The notes: a model not told the origin generated them from the letters alone. A DNA stretch of 64,000 bases from VAZQ01 sp963841705 (GCA_963841705.1 CAWJDY010000004.1:1-64000); one strand, 5' to 3'. Numbered from the stretch's first letter, positions 17,285-25,469 are shown. Made by a program: numbers and translations.

Positions 17285-17337
17285 TGGTGTCCTCCTACCT
17301 GCGCGCATGATGGGAAGTCCCGAACTCAAAATGACCG
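17203..17337. repeat. 135-bp direct repeat, copy 2
   Basis: By eye identical to 16491-16625. The two copies bracket 577 bp that hold the haloalkane dehalogenase fragment. Confidence 0.9.
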
Positions 17338-17408
17338 AGAAGATCACTGGTTCCCGCACCGGCCTAAACGACACTCCGGGCGCGGTGACGTTCGCCTAAA
17401 AGGATGAA

Positions 17409-17438
17409 GCCGCTGGACGGGGGGCGCCCACCAGCGGC
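17409..17438 (-). terminator. Possible terminator of the MFS gene
   Basis: The perfect 8-bp stem GCCGCTGG / CCAGCGGC around a GC-rich loop lies 60 bp beyond the MFS stop. In the minus direction TTCATCCTTTT follows, a weak T tract. Confidence 0.4.
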
Positions 17439-17499
17439 CGTCAGTCGCCATACCATCGTGCATAAGCAGGAGGGCGGTACCACTCACCAGCGTGCGCCT

Positions 17500-18975
17500 T
17501 CAGTCGGCGAAAGCGAGCGGACGGCTGATGCTCTCCAGCGACTTGCGCTCGGCCGCAACCGCGTACAGCGCGGCGACCAATGCCGCCGCGAGCATCAGCA
17601 CCGAGCCGAACAGGTAGCCGCCGAAAAGGCTCCAGCGTGACCCCGTATCGATGAGTGCGCCGAACAGCCATGGGCCTGCCACACCGCCAAGGCCGGTGCC
17701 AATCGCGTAAAAGAACGCGATCGCGAGGGCGCGGACTTCGAGCGGGAAGGTTTCACTGACCGTGAGGTAGGCCGAGCTCGCGGCCGCCGAGGCAAAGAAG
17801 AAAATGACCATCCAGGCGATGGTCTGACCAGTCGCCGACAAGACCCCGAGAGCGAAGAGATAGCCAACACCTGCGAGCAGAAGACCGGAGACCGCATACG
17901 TCGTGGCGATCATGGTGCGGCGCCCGATCGTGTCGAACAACCGGCCCAAAAGCACCGGCCCGAGAAAGTTTCCGGCGGCGAAGGGCAGCAGATACCAACC
18001 CACGTGGTCGGCCCGGATGCCATAGAAATCCGTCAGTACCAGCGCGTAGGTGAAGAAAATGGCATTGTAGAAGAATGCCTGCGCCGCCATCAGGGTCAGG
18101 CCGACGAGGGTGCGTCGGCGCTCGACCCGGAAAAGCGTATTCGCGACCTCCCCAAGCGGAGTGAAGCGGCGGGTGCGGAGCCGCATGATCGGGAGCGGTT
18201 CGTCATCGAAGTGATGCCCTCGCGCCCGGAACTCGGCCTCGATGCCATCTAGCACCTTGTTGGCTTCGTCGACGCGGCCATGCGTCATCAGCCAACGCGG
18301 CGATTCCGGCAGCCACATGCGCATCAGGAAAATGAACAGACCGAGCGTCGCGCCGATCAGGAAGGCCAGGCGCCATCCCAAATCCGGCGGCAGCATGGCT
18401 GGATCGAGCAGAATGATCGAGGCCACCGCACCCACCGCGGCGCCGAGCCAGAAGCTGCCGTTGATGACGAGGTCGGTCCAACCGCGGTACCGCGCGGGGA
18501 TCAACTCCTGGATGGCAGAATTGATGGCGGTGTATTCCCCGCCGATGCCGGCGCCGGTCAAGAACCGGAACAGCGCAAAGCTCCAGAGGTTCCATGACAG
18601 AGCGGTGGCTGCGGTGGCGAAAAGATAAAGAGCGAGCGTGATGAAGAACAGCCGCTTGCGTCCGAGGCGATCGGTGAGCCAGCCAAAGAACAGCGCGCCC
18701 AAAACCGCCCCCGCGAGATACGCACTGCTCACAAGCCCAACCTCGGCGTTCGAGAAATGCAGCCGCGGGCTTTCCTTGAGCGCAGGCGCAACTGCCCCTG
18801 CCAGCGTTACCTCAAGTCCGTCGAGGATCCACGTGATGCCGAGCGCGATCACGACAAGAGTGTGAAACCGGCCCCACCGCAGCCGGTCGAGTCGCGCCGG
18901 GATATCGGTCGCGATCACCGCCTCTCCTGTCGGAGCTGGCAACTCTGCTGGGAGCGTGGCTATCGATGTTGTCAC
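17500..18975 (-). CDS. MFS transporter (sugar/aromatic-acid porter type)
   Basis: A 491-residue, 12-helix major facilitator protein. The loop 2-3 signature is GWLTDRLGRKRLFF, the loop 4-5 region reads RFLTGAGIGGEYTAINS, the PESPRWLMTHGR motif follows helix 6, and GRLFDTIGRRTMI repeats the signature in the second half. These features match the sugar porter and aromatic-acid:H+ symporter subfamilies that import organic acids across the inner membrane. The N-terminal 35 residues are polar. No catabolic operon is attached, so the substrate is unknown. No clear ribosome site precedes the ATG at 18975. Confidence 0.85.
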   Translation of the reverse strand: MTTSIATLPAELPAPTGEAVIATDIPARLDRLRWGRFHTLVVIALGITWILDGLEVTLAGAVAPALKESPRLHFSNAEVGLVSSAYLAGAVLGALFFGWLTDRLGRKRLFFITLALYLFATAATALSWNLWSFALFRFLTGAGIGGEYTAINSAIQELIPARYRGWTDLVINGSFWLGAAVGAVASIILLDPAMLPPDLGWRLAFLIGATLGLFIFLMRMWLPESPRWLMTHGRVDEANKVLDGIEAEFRARGHHFDDEPLPIMRLRTRRFTPLGEVANTLFRVERRRTLVGLTLMAAQAFFYNAIFFTYALVLTDFYGIRADHVGWYLLPFAAGNFLGPVLLGRLFDTIGRRTMIATTYAVSGLLLAGVGYLFALGVLSATGQTIAWMVIFFFASAAASSAYLTVSETFPLEVRALAIAFFYAIGTGLGGVAGPWLFGALIDTGSRWSLFGGYLFGSVLMLAAALVAALYAVAAERKSLESISRPLAFAD

Positions 18976-19129
18976 GGTTGCGTCCGGCGGGCTTCGGTCC
19001 GGGGCAACGATTGATGCCGGATCGCGTTCCCCTGCTTCTCCCTGAACGAAAGGCTGAACCTGACATTCAGAACAGCCTCATCGAGCTATCCATATTTGGA
19101 TGGAGGTGGCTCTCCAGGAGGGACAACGA

Positions 19130-19552
19130 CTAAACCGCTCGCGCGGTAGAGCGCATGACCTGCTGAATAGGGTCGCCCAACGGGATTTTGCTTAAAAAGC
19201 CCTTCCGAGCGATCATCCTGCCGCAGCATCGCATTCCCCGCCAAAAACGAATTCGGGGCCTTTCCCCATGCCCCGGCCCACCTTTCATTCCGTTGCGGCG
19301 GTTAACCCCCATTGCCTTGAGTGCCGCGGCGGCCTCCCTTTTCCGTGCGGCGTGCCAAGCCTCCCAGCAGCGCGAATGCAGCCAAGCATGGCCGGTCGGC
19401 TGAACTCCGTACGGCACCAGCGGATCGTAGCCGTACTCACGATCACCAACAGGCAATTCTGCGATAGCCTCGATCGTCCAGTTCACGGCATTCGCAGTGG
19501 TCCCCAGCGCATCCAATGGTATCTTTTCGGCGTCAGCTTCGAGATACGCCAT
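19130..19552 (-). CDS. Prophage-type protein, mosaic of two neighbouring genes
   Basis: The 140-residue reading starts 70 bp inside the 3' end of the small terminase gene, with GGGGAGC upstream. Three parts can be seen. Residues 1-24 overlap terminase DNA. A short NWTIEAIAEL segment is shared with the gene at 20519. From about 33 there is DREYGYDPLVPYG and HAWLHSRCWEAWHAARK, matching the gene at 20779-21044. A 22-bp identity (19462-19483 and 20581-20602) marks one junction. It therefore looks like a recombination product inside the prophage remnant. Function unknown. Confidence 0.5.
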   Translation of the reverse strand: MAYLEADAEKIPLDALGTTANAVNWTIEAIAELPVGDREYGYDPLVPYGVQPTGHAWLHSRCWEAWHAARKREAAAALKAMGVNRRNGMKGGPGHGERPRIRFWRGMRCCGRMIARKGFLSKIPLGDPIQQVMRSTARAV

Positions 19553-19902
19553 TTGAGCTCCCCTATCTGGCGCTTGGACCGCCGAAAATTCTCGTGGTTG
19601 AACACGCGGAACTTCTTGCCGTCAGGTCCCTCTCGCTCAATCCAGTCGTTGGAGCGGTCGTCCGCTATGTCAAGCTTCTCGCCCAGCAAACAGTCGATCT
19701 GAATTTGTCTCGCAAACATGTAATCTCGTGCGAACTCTTTGTACTTTGCTAACCAGACGAAGATAGCCGAGCGCGCCGGCATGTTTTTGTCTTGACAGAT
19801 TTGCCTCAGCGATGTCCCGTCCAGCAAGCGCTCGCAAATCAGGTCGGTGAGTTCTGGGCTGTACGCGTGCCGCCGGCGCCTAGTCGGCTTTTTAGTGGTC
19901 AC
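19483..19902 (-). CDS. Phage small terminase subunit-like protein
   Basis: A 139-residue protein with an N-terminal basic stretch (TTKKPTRRRRH), then YSPELTDLICERLLDGTSLRQIC, a helix-turn-helix typical of small terminases, then IFVWLAKYKEFARDYMFARQIQ and DIADDRSNDW. Small terminases bind phage DNA at the packaging site and hand it to the large subunit. The C-terminus normally ends soon after SKLTPKRY; here the last residues read into foreign sequence. The start at 19902 overlaps the preceding stop by 4 nt. No large terminase follows, so packaging cannot be complete. Confidence 0.7.
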   Translation of the reverse strand: MTTKKPTRRRRHAYSPELTDLICERLLDGTSLRQICQDKNMPARSAIFVWLAKYKEFARDYMFARQIQIDCLLGEKLDIADDRSNDWIEREGPDGKKFRVFNHENFRRSKRQIGELKWRISKLTPKRYHWMRWGPLRMP

Positions 19903-20522
19903 GACGCGGCTCCTTCGTCGGCATCATCGCGCCTAATCTGCTTTTCAGGCAACTGCGCACGCCCGCTCTCATGAGGGTGCACATTTCCGATGACGGCCTG
20001 CGCTCCCTCATTGATATGGACATGCTCCACTCGGACGTACTGGTCACCACCATGACGTAGGCGGCGATAGGCCTCGAATTGGTTAGTGAACGCCCGCACA
20101 AGCCGAGCAACAGCCGAAGCAAGTCTAACGGCGCGATCTTCAGGCCCTCCGCCAGGGCCTAATCTCGCCAAGACCGACATCGTCGCGATGTGGGTACACG
20201 CCATCTGAACAGCAAGTGCTGCCTCCACCTCATTCTGGGGCGCAAAACCTTCGATCATCGCGAGCGCAGCGTTGATACCGGTCTCGGAAATCCCGCTGCC
20301 AGGAAATTGAGCGGCAGCTTGCAATTGGTGCAACGAAGCGTTGACAAAATCACTGGAGCCAGTCCCTAGAGCTTTTTTCAGCCGACCCCACCAGATCTTC
20401 CCTTCACCATCGGGCGGGTGGAGCTTAGCAACGTTGGCGGTGATCCGGCGGGTTCTCACGCGGACCGGCGGCCGACGCGGCGAAACCTCTCCAACGAACG
20501 CGGGTTTGGTCTTCCTGCTCAT
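19899..20522 (-). CDS. Conserved prophage protein upstream of terminase
   Basis: A 207-residue protein from ATG 20522, which overlaps the previous gene by ATGA. It has a basic N-terminus (RPPVRVRTRRITANVAKLHP), a helical middle (NEVEAALAVQMACTHIATMSVL) and a conserved tail (QYVRVEHVHINEGAQAVIGNV) that I recall from alphaproteobacterial prophages. Function is unknown; position just before the small terminase suggests packaging or late regulation. Confidence 0.65.
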   Translation of the reverse strand: MSRKTKPAFVGEVSPRRPPVRVRTRRITANVAKLHPPDGEGKIWWGRLKKALGTGSSDFVNASLHQLQAAAQFPGSGISETGINAALAMIEGFAPQNEVEAALAVQMACTHIATMSVLARLGPGGGPEDRAVRLASAVARLVRAFTNQFEAYRRLRHGGDQYVRVEHVHINEGAQAVIGNVHPHESGRAQLPEKQIRRDDADEGAAS

Positions 20523-20773
20523 TCTGTCCTCGTGGGCTTGGCAAAGGACCGCACAAGCGATCGCAGCCAGTTCTGTTCTTCGATAGCCTCGATCGTCCAG
20601 TTGCCCGTTTTGAAATTTCCGTTCTTTTGCCCGCGCGGGGCGCCCGGGCTTAGGCCACCGTGCAGGCGGCATCGCTTGCGGCCGCGGATAGGCCGGCGCC
20701 GGCATTGGGCGCCGGTGGGTGTTCTTGCACCACACCGGCGGGCCTCAAGTCTGCGTGCTCGACTATGGTCCAT
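20519..20773 (-). CDS. Small basic Cys/His prophage protein
   Basis: An 84-residue protein from ATG 20773 with RRCGARTPTGAQCRR, RKRCRLHGGLSPGAPRGQKN and NFKTGNWTIEAIEE. The C-x7-C...C-x2-H spacing could bind a metal. This HGG-type protein is common in alphaproteobacterial prophages and transposable elements, with no known role. It is translationally coupled to the next gene by a 4-nt overlap. Confidence 0.65.
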   Translation of the reverse strand: MDHSRARRLEARRCGARTPTGAQCRRRPIRGRKRCRLHGGLSPGAPRGQKNGNFKTGNWTIEAIEEQNWLRSLVRSFAKPTRTE

Positions 20774-20778
20774 AGGCG

Positions 20779-21044
20779 TTAGGGGGTTGATCGCAAAATT
20801 TTCTTCGGCTCCCCCTCCCCATGCCCCGGCCCATCTTTCATTCCGTCGCAGGTCGGCTTCCCAACCCCCATTGCCTTGAGTGCCGCGGCGGCTTTCCTTT
20901 TCCGTGCCGTGTGCCAAGCCTCCCAGCAGCGCGAATGCAGCCAAGCGTGGCGCGTTGGCTGACCCGGTAGGGCAGCAGCGGATCGCAGCCGTACTCCCGA
21001 CCACCACAGGCAAGGCAGCGTTCGGCGAACGTCGACGAACTCAT
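20779..21044 (-). pseudogene. Frameshifted prophage Cys-rich protein (paralogue of 19130-19552)
   Basis: From ATG 21044 the frame reads MSSSTFAERCLACGGREYGCDPLLPY, then a 1-nt deletion relative to the 19.3-kb copy switches to another frame: TRHAWLHSRCWEAWHTARKRKA and on to 20779. The joined product would have a CxxC and a CW motif. DNA identity to the copy near 19.26-19.43 kb is high, which shows a local duplication. Confidence 0.6.
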
Positions 21045-21141
21045 CCGACATGGTGTTGCCGAACGGCTCACGTAGGCGTTTTCGGTGGCTCTCCAAATCG
21101 GGCGTAGGTGCCACGCATTGATCGTGTAAGGGTGAACGGCT

Positions 21142-21402
21142 TCAGGACACGGGGAGGAGCTTGTCGTGACCCTCGTCCGGACAGTTCGGAAGGGAGAGGA
21201 GCGCCTGGCGGCCGTCGACCCGATCCTGGGCCAACAGCTGGACTGGGCGGCGCTTATCGCTCTCGCGCGCTACGTAGACAGCCTCCTTGCCAGAAATTCG
21301 TGATTTCACAGCAATCAACCCTCCTTTTCGCTGCACAGGCGTTGCACAAGTCTGGACCCAATCAACCCTACCCTTTCGTTGCACAAGTCCGGCCCCAGTC
21401 AT
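21142..21402 (-). CDS. Conserved prophage hypothetical protein
   Basis: An 86-residue protein from ATG 21402, which overlaps the previous stop by ATGA. It reads MTGAGLVQRKGRVDWVQTCA and later KSRISGKEAVYVARESD and RQALLSLPNC. No domain is recognised. The coupled start shows it belongs to the replication operon 24.6-21.1 kb. Confidence 0.6.
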   Translation of the reverse strand: MTGAGLVQRKGRVDWVQTCATPVQRKGGLIAVKSRISGKEAVYVARESDKRRPVQLLAQDRVDGRQALLSLPNCPDEGHDKLLPVS

Positions 21403-22097
21403 CTTTCCCTTAATGGGGACAGACTTGTGCAAGCTGACAGGCCATAAAGAAGCTGACCATTTCCCCGGGGCTGCGAAGGCAGAGGGTAAGAACCTGCACC
21501 GGTGTCGGTGGCATCATCCTGCTGGCGCAGGCGCCAACGGGTAGATGGCTGCCCCTGGACCAGTGCAGTTGCCTTCCTTCGGTAATACCAAGTCCGTCTG
21601 CTGATGCCCTCTGCCTTCCACGGCTGTGACCGAGATACGGAATTCGCCGCGAGATATTCGGCGCGGGACTTTACCCCTTGCCTTCTGCGATTTATTTGCT
21701 TCTGAGCGCGCTTTTGTTCCCTTCTGCGCCGTGCCCGCTGTTGTTTGGACACGTCAACACTGCCGATCGTGCGGATCTGCAATTCGGCGCGCATCTTGTC
21801 GCTCAAATGCAAAAATTTCGCCAGCACATCAGCCTTGCGGCATTTGGGGATAGTATCGGCCTCGTCGATGATTAGCTCGGCCTCTGCTTCGGTTATGGCG
21901 CCGCCCATGCGCTGAGCGGCCAACACAAGTGCACCAACTGCGTCTCTGCTGTTCGGGTTATGCCACTGCCACGCCAGCAGGAACGACCGGAAGTCGTCAG
22001 TCTCGGCAACGCCGATTGCGCACGCATAGCGCTCGATCTCCGCGCGCCGCATTGCGGGCATATCGAAACCCGACGAGGATTTCTTGCAGCCCTTCAC
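21399..22097 (-). CDS. Prophage replication-region protein with possible DNA-binding motif
   Basis: A 232-residue protein starting at GTG 22097 (GTGA overlap with the primase stop). The first half is helical (RRAEIERYACAIGVAETDDF, ITEAEAELIIDEADTI). A very basic central part (RARRRREQKRAQKQINRRRQ) is followed by GISRRTWYYRRKA, a motif that I recall from rhizobial prophage proteins and that resembles a helix-turn-helix. It probably binds DNA or regulates phage genes. The C-terminal 50 residues look less conserved. Confidence 0.6.
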   Translation of the reverse strand: MKGCKKSSSGFDMPAMRRAEIERYACAIGVAETDDFRSFLLAWQWHNPNSRDAVGALVLAAQRMGGAITEAEAELIIDEADTIPKCRKADVLAKFLHLSDKMRAELQIRTIGSVDVSKQQRARRRREQKRAQKQINRRRQGVKSRAEYLAANSVSRSQPWKAEGISRRTWYYRRKATALVQGQPSTRWRLRQQDDATDTGAGSYPLPSQPRGNGQLLYGLSACTSLSPLRER

Positions 22098-23002
22098 CGG
22101 CCCCGCTCCTGCAAATCAGGCGCGGGCAGCTTCATGCCGGCGTTAAGTCCGGATGCGATCGTTGTGTGAACAGCCCTAATACCGTCCTCTGATATCAGTC
22201 CGCAATCGTAGGCGGCAGCCTGAAGCTGGCCCTCCACCTGTTTGCGATCGAGCCAGCCGCGACTGACGATGCGACCCAAACGATAGCTGACAGCGTTCAA
22301 GACATTGTTGCGATGACCAATCGGGCAGTTCGCCAGATCGGTCATGCAACGCTGGAGCGCGGCTACTGCCCAGGCGCGCTCGCGCTTGCTGCCGTCGCCG
22401 CTGCTGACGCTGATTGCTTGGGTAGCGATGATGGACCCCATGCAGATCGTGGGCTTGCGGACGATCTCTATCAGCCAGTCCGGTACAATTGGGATAGTCC
22501 CGGCCTTGAAGGAGGTAATCAGGTTGGGGTGCCCGGCGAAATTATCGTAGCTTTTTCCATCTGGCCTCACACAGAATGGAGCTATGGCAAATCCGCCCGA
22601 TCCGCGGACGTTCACGCCCTCAGGTAAATCACCCTCTCGGTTAGTGAGGGGTTCGTCAGGCTGCCGAAAATAGAAATGAAAGCCATTATTCGGGGTGTGG
22701 GTGATCGGGACCGCCGACAGAGCGGTGTCGTGCTTACGAAGCAGCGTGGCAAAGGCACTTACACCATCAGCACGACCATTGTGCCGGTCGGCATCGAAGA
22801 CGATGAGGCCGCACTTATGCAGGTCGATGCCGACCAGTGAACCGGGCCACTGCTGCCACATCCAGGCTATGCGACCCGCATTCGTAGCGCTGCCGCTGCG
22901 CCATCTGATCAGCGGGCGCTTGTCGGCTGTGGCGCAAGGAAAGATGCTGATGCCGGTCTCGGCGTAGCGCAGCGCCCAATCCCGGTTGAGGTCCTCGCTC
23001 AT
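22094..23002 (-). CDS. Bifunctional DNA primase/polymerase (prim-pol), N-terminal type
   Basis: A 302-residue protein with the prim-pol fold: ALRYAETGISIFPC at the start, GLIVFDADRH (catalytic acidic pair), FHFYFRQP, and NVRGSGGFAIAP. Such enzymes start and extend DNA strands in phages, plasmids and satellites. The C-terminal third (ERAWAVAALQRC, GWLDRKQVEGQLQAAAYDCG) is the small helical domain often found behind it. Both ends overlap neighbouring genes by 4 nt. Together with the helicase it forms a phage or satellite replication module. Confidence 0.8.
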   Translation of the reverse strand: MSEDLNRDWALRYAETGISIFPCATADKRPLIRWRSGSATNAGRIAWMWQQWPGSLVGIDLHKCGLIVFDADRHNGRADGVSAFATLLRKHDTALSAVPITHTPNNGFHFYFRQPDEPLTNREGDLPEGVNVRGSGGFAIAPFCVRPDGKSYDNFAGHPNLITSFKAGTIPIVPDWLIEIVRKPTICMGSIIATQAISVSSGDGSKRERAWAVAALQRCMTDLANCPIGHRNNVLNAVSYRLGRIVSRGWLDRKQVEGQLQAAAYDCGLISEDGIRAVHTTIASGLNAGMKLPAPDLQERGR

Positions 23003-24651
23003 GCCGCGCCTCGATTACGTGCTTTGGCGAATGCGATCTGTCTGGACTTGACCCAGCTATAAACTTCAGGACTAGCTGCGATCGGCTCAACGACGGTCCC
23101 CCATGGTGGGTAGCTGCCGAACTTCTCCCGGTATCTGTGCGCCGTCCATTCCGGCTTGTGACCGCGATTACGCGCAATGAACGCGAGCATGCCATGCCAG
23201 CGTGCACGGGTTGCTGGATCGTAGAGTGGAGCCTGCGCTCGGCCCCCGATGACCAGCCCCAGCTCACCGTCGGCGACCTCAACATCGCGGGCGCGAGGCT
23301 TTGGCAACCACCCGCAGTGGCCACATGGCGGGATGGCCATGAGAGCGTTGCATTCCGGGCACTCGCGTAACCTGAATTCGCCACCGACTTTGCGTTTTTC
23401 GTGCGCGGGATTAGCCGCCCGTCGGTCGGTAGCCAGCGTCCACTCGACAGGATCTTCAGGAAGCCCGTGGCGATAGCAGGCCCCGCTGTGATCCAGGATA
23501 ATTGCATCTTGCTTGCCTGCGGCAGCCCGTAGTACGCGCCCGATCATCTGCCGGTACAGCCCCATTTGTTTGGTCGGGCGCGCCAGGATGCAGCAGCCCA
23601 CCTGAGGCATGTCCCAGCCCTCGGTCAGCACCATGCAATTCGTTACGAGTTCGGTTTCGCCAGACGCCAGGTGCGCTAGGATCGTCTCGCGCTCGGTGAT
23701 CGGTGTGTTGGCATCGAGATGTTCGGCGCGCACCCCGGCACGGATCATCTCGTTTCTGATATGCACCGAGTGCGCGACATCGACGGCAAAGAGAACGGTA
23801 CGTCGGCGCTCACCATACTGTAGCCAATGGGTGACGATGTCGCCGACCAGCTTGTCGGTATTCATTCGCGATGCGAGTTGATGGGTGACGTAGTCGCCGT
23901 TTTGCGTGCGCACGCCGGTCAAGTCGGGATCCACCGGCGCATAGACGCGCGAGCGCACCAGGACGCCCAAGCCGATTAGTTCCTCGACCTGCGGGCACTC
24001 GATGAGCTTCGTGAAGATGTTGCCGAGTCCGCGGCCATCACCCCTGCAGGGTGTTGCGGTCAAGCCAATTACCGCCGCCTTTGGATAGGCATCGATCACT
24101 CGTTCATAGGTCAAGGCGCGCGCATGATGTGCCTCGTCAATGAAGATGATGTCTGCCACGGGCAGGGGTATTACGTCCCGATTGAGAGCACGCGCCCGCA
24201 GCGTATCGATCGAGGCGACCTGCACTGGTGCTTGCGGTCGCAGGCCCGCATCCGCGCCAGCCATGATGATGCCGTGGCTCACGCCGCTGCGGTGGAGCTT
24301 GCGGGAAGTCTGCTGGATGATCTCTCTGCGATGCGCGAGAAATAGGATCCGTTTGTGTTTAGCGACGAGGCGCTTGCTCAGATCGCTCGCTACTACCGTC
24401 TTGCCGGCGCCCGTCGGTGCCACGAGGAGGGGCTTGGCGGTGCCGGCCGCGAGCTCGCCTTCGACCTGCTCGACGGCTGTCCGCTGGAATTGGTGCAGGA
24501 CGATGCCGGAGATATTGTCTTGATAACTTTTGGTCGGCGGGGTATTTATTTCTCGGATCGTGCCGCCAAGCCGATCTCTTTCTGGAGCCTCGCGGGAGGG
24601 AGAGCCCGCGGGGCTTTGCATTTCAGGGGGCGGCCTTGTCCGGTTGGACAA
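22999..24651 (-). CDS. DEAH-box superfamily 2 helicase
   Basis: About 540-550 residues. Walker A APTGAGKT, motif Ia FLAHRREI, DEAH box FIDEAHHA, motif III GLTATPCRGDG, motif VI YRQMIGRVLRA and a C-terminal zinc-ribbon-like ECPECNALMAIPPCGHCG are all visible. It matches the phage/plasmid SSL2-like helicases that unwind DNA next to a prim-pol. The start is unclear: TTG 24651 lies inside an inverted repeat TTGTCC-AACC-GGACAA and ATG 24621 gives a product 10 residues shorter. It is the first gene of the coupled operon. Confidence 0.8.
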   Translation of the reverse strand: MSNRTRPPPEMQSPAGSPSREAPERDRLGGTIREINTPPTKSYQDNISGIVLHQFQRTAVEQVEGELAAGTAKPLLVAPTGAGKTVVASDLSKRLVAKHKRILFLAHRREIIQQTSRKLHRSGVSHGIIMAGADAGLRPQAPVQVASIDTLRARALNRDVIPLPVADIIFIDEAHHARALTYERVIDAYPKAAVIGLTATPCRGDGRGLGNIFTKLIECPQVEELIGLGVLVRSRVYAPVDPDLTGVRTQNGDYVTHQLASRMNTDKLVGDIVTHWLQYGERRRTVLFAVDVAHSVHIRNEMIRAGVRAEHLDANTPITERETILAHLASGETELVTNCMVLTEGWDMPQVGCCILARPTKQMGLYRQMIGRVLRAAAGKQDAIILDHSGACYRHGLPEDPVEWTLATDRRAANPAHEKRKVGGEFRLRECPECNALMAIPPCGHCGWLPKPRARDVEVADGELGLVIGGRAQAPLYDPATRARWHGMLAFIARNRGHKPEWTAHRYREKFGSYPPWGTVVEPIAASPEVYSWVKSRQIAFAKARNRGAA

Positions 24652-24813
24652 CTCGCCAAAAAGCTCTTTGTGGTCAAAGGCGGCATTTGCGCCGGTTGGA
24701 CAACCTAAGTCCTTGTTCCGCCCCAGAGTGGCACAACAGCCGGGGTCGCCACCTCACCCTTCTCTCAGGAGGGACATCAAAGAACTTATCCTAACTTACC
24801 TTTAGAAGCCGCG

Positions 24814-25134
24814 TTACGCAGCGCGGGCCCGGATTGTCTTCAGCTTATCGCCGATCTGACGGCGACGCTGCATCAGCTCGTAGTCGGCCTGCAGGCCGAG
24901 GAAGAAGCCCTCCGACACCCCAAAGTAACGTGCGAGCCGGAGGTCCGTGTCGGCGGTGACGGCGCGCTTGCCAAGCACGATCTCGTTGATCCGGCGAGGC
25001 GGAACTTCGATGGCGTTGGCGAGCGCGGTTTGCGACAGCGCCATCGGCGTGAGAAACTCCTCTAACAGGATTTCGCCCGGATGTGGATTGGGCAGCAGGT
25101 TAGTGGCAGTCAACGATTTCGACTTCGTGCGCAT
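24814..25134 (-). CDS. higA: HigA-type antitoxin / XRE regulator
   Basis: A 106-residue protein from ATG 25134 with GGAGAG 8 nt upstream. It has LPNPHPGEILLEEFLTPMAL, the HigA/VapI start, then a helix-turn-helix SQTALANAIEVPPRRINEIVLGK and DLRLARYFGVSEGFFLGLQ. HigA neutralises the RNase toxin HigB and represses the operon. No HigB reading is present upstream, where it would normally lie, so this is an orphan, perhaps working as a prophage repressor. Confidence 0.8.
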   Translation of the reverse strand: MRTKSKSLTATNLLPNPHPGEILLEEFLTPMALSQTALANAIEVPPRRINEIVLGKRAVTADTDLRLARYFGVSEGFFLGLQADYELMQRRRQIGDKLKTIRARAA

Positions 25135-25348
25135 TGTTTTCTCTCCAGACAAAGCAAAACTGGCCACTCGCTTGCGGCGGTCGAGCGCCAAAGTTCTCTC
25201 GCTTTCCACCGGCGCAACACATCGCAAAACTTCTCCATCCTGCGGTCCTGTAGCCATGCTGTCCGGTTCATTGATTCGCCTCCTGACAGAGGCAGAAAAC
25301 CGGACAGCTCGTGTGCTACCTAACCCGGACAACTCATGAGCTTACGAC
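25135..25348. promoter_or_regulatory. Upstream region of higA with repeated CCGGACA motifs
   Basis: No gene is supported. Motif copies occur as TGTCCGGTT near 25260, ACCGGACAGCTCGTG at 25299-25313 and CCGGACAACTCATG at 25325-25338; related palindromes lie at 24636-24651 and 24694-24705. They may be operators for the HigA-like regulator. Confidence 0.35.
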
Positions 25349-25378
25349 AAAATTTTGCTTGATAAAATTTTGCTTGAT
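25349..25378. repeat. Perfect 15-bp tandem repeat (two copies), possible operator
   Basis: AAAATTTTGCTTGAT occurs at 25349-25363 and again at 25364-25378 with no gap. Each copy holds the palindrome AAAATTTT. It lies 3 bp upstream of a consensus -35 box, a typical place for an operator or UP element. Confidence 0.75.
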
Positions 25379-25381
25379 ATC

Positions 25382-25410
25382 TTGACATTGTAACAAACAT
25401 CTGCTATGAG
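25382..25410 (+). promoter_or_regulatory. Consensus sigma-70 promoter
   Basis: TTGACA (25382-25387), a 17-bp spacer, and TATGAG (25405-25410). The -35 is perfect and the -10 matches TATAAT in four of six bases. A terminator follows after about 35 bp, so it should make a very short RNA. Confidence 0.65.
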
Positions 25411-25416
25411 TCGCTA

Positions 25417-25469
25417 ATCTCAGAAAGCTGTGAGAGACGCTCGGCCCGGACTCCCGCGCCGGGCTTTTT
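25417..25469 (+). ncRNA. Candidate short RNA (about 53 nt)
   Basis: Predicted from the promoter at 25382 to a Rho-independent terminator: the stem GCCCGG / CCGGGC (25444-25449 and 25459-25464) followed by TTTTT. A second small hairpin TCTCA...TGAGA lies in the 5' part. No ORF fits. It sits divergent from the HigA-like gene in the prophage remnant, where a regulatory or antisense RNA would be expected. Boundaries are inferred only. Confidence 0.5.
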
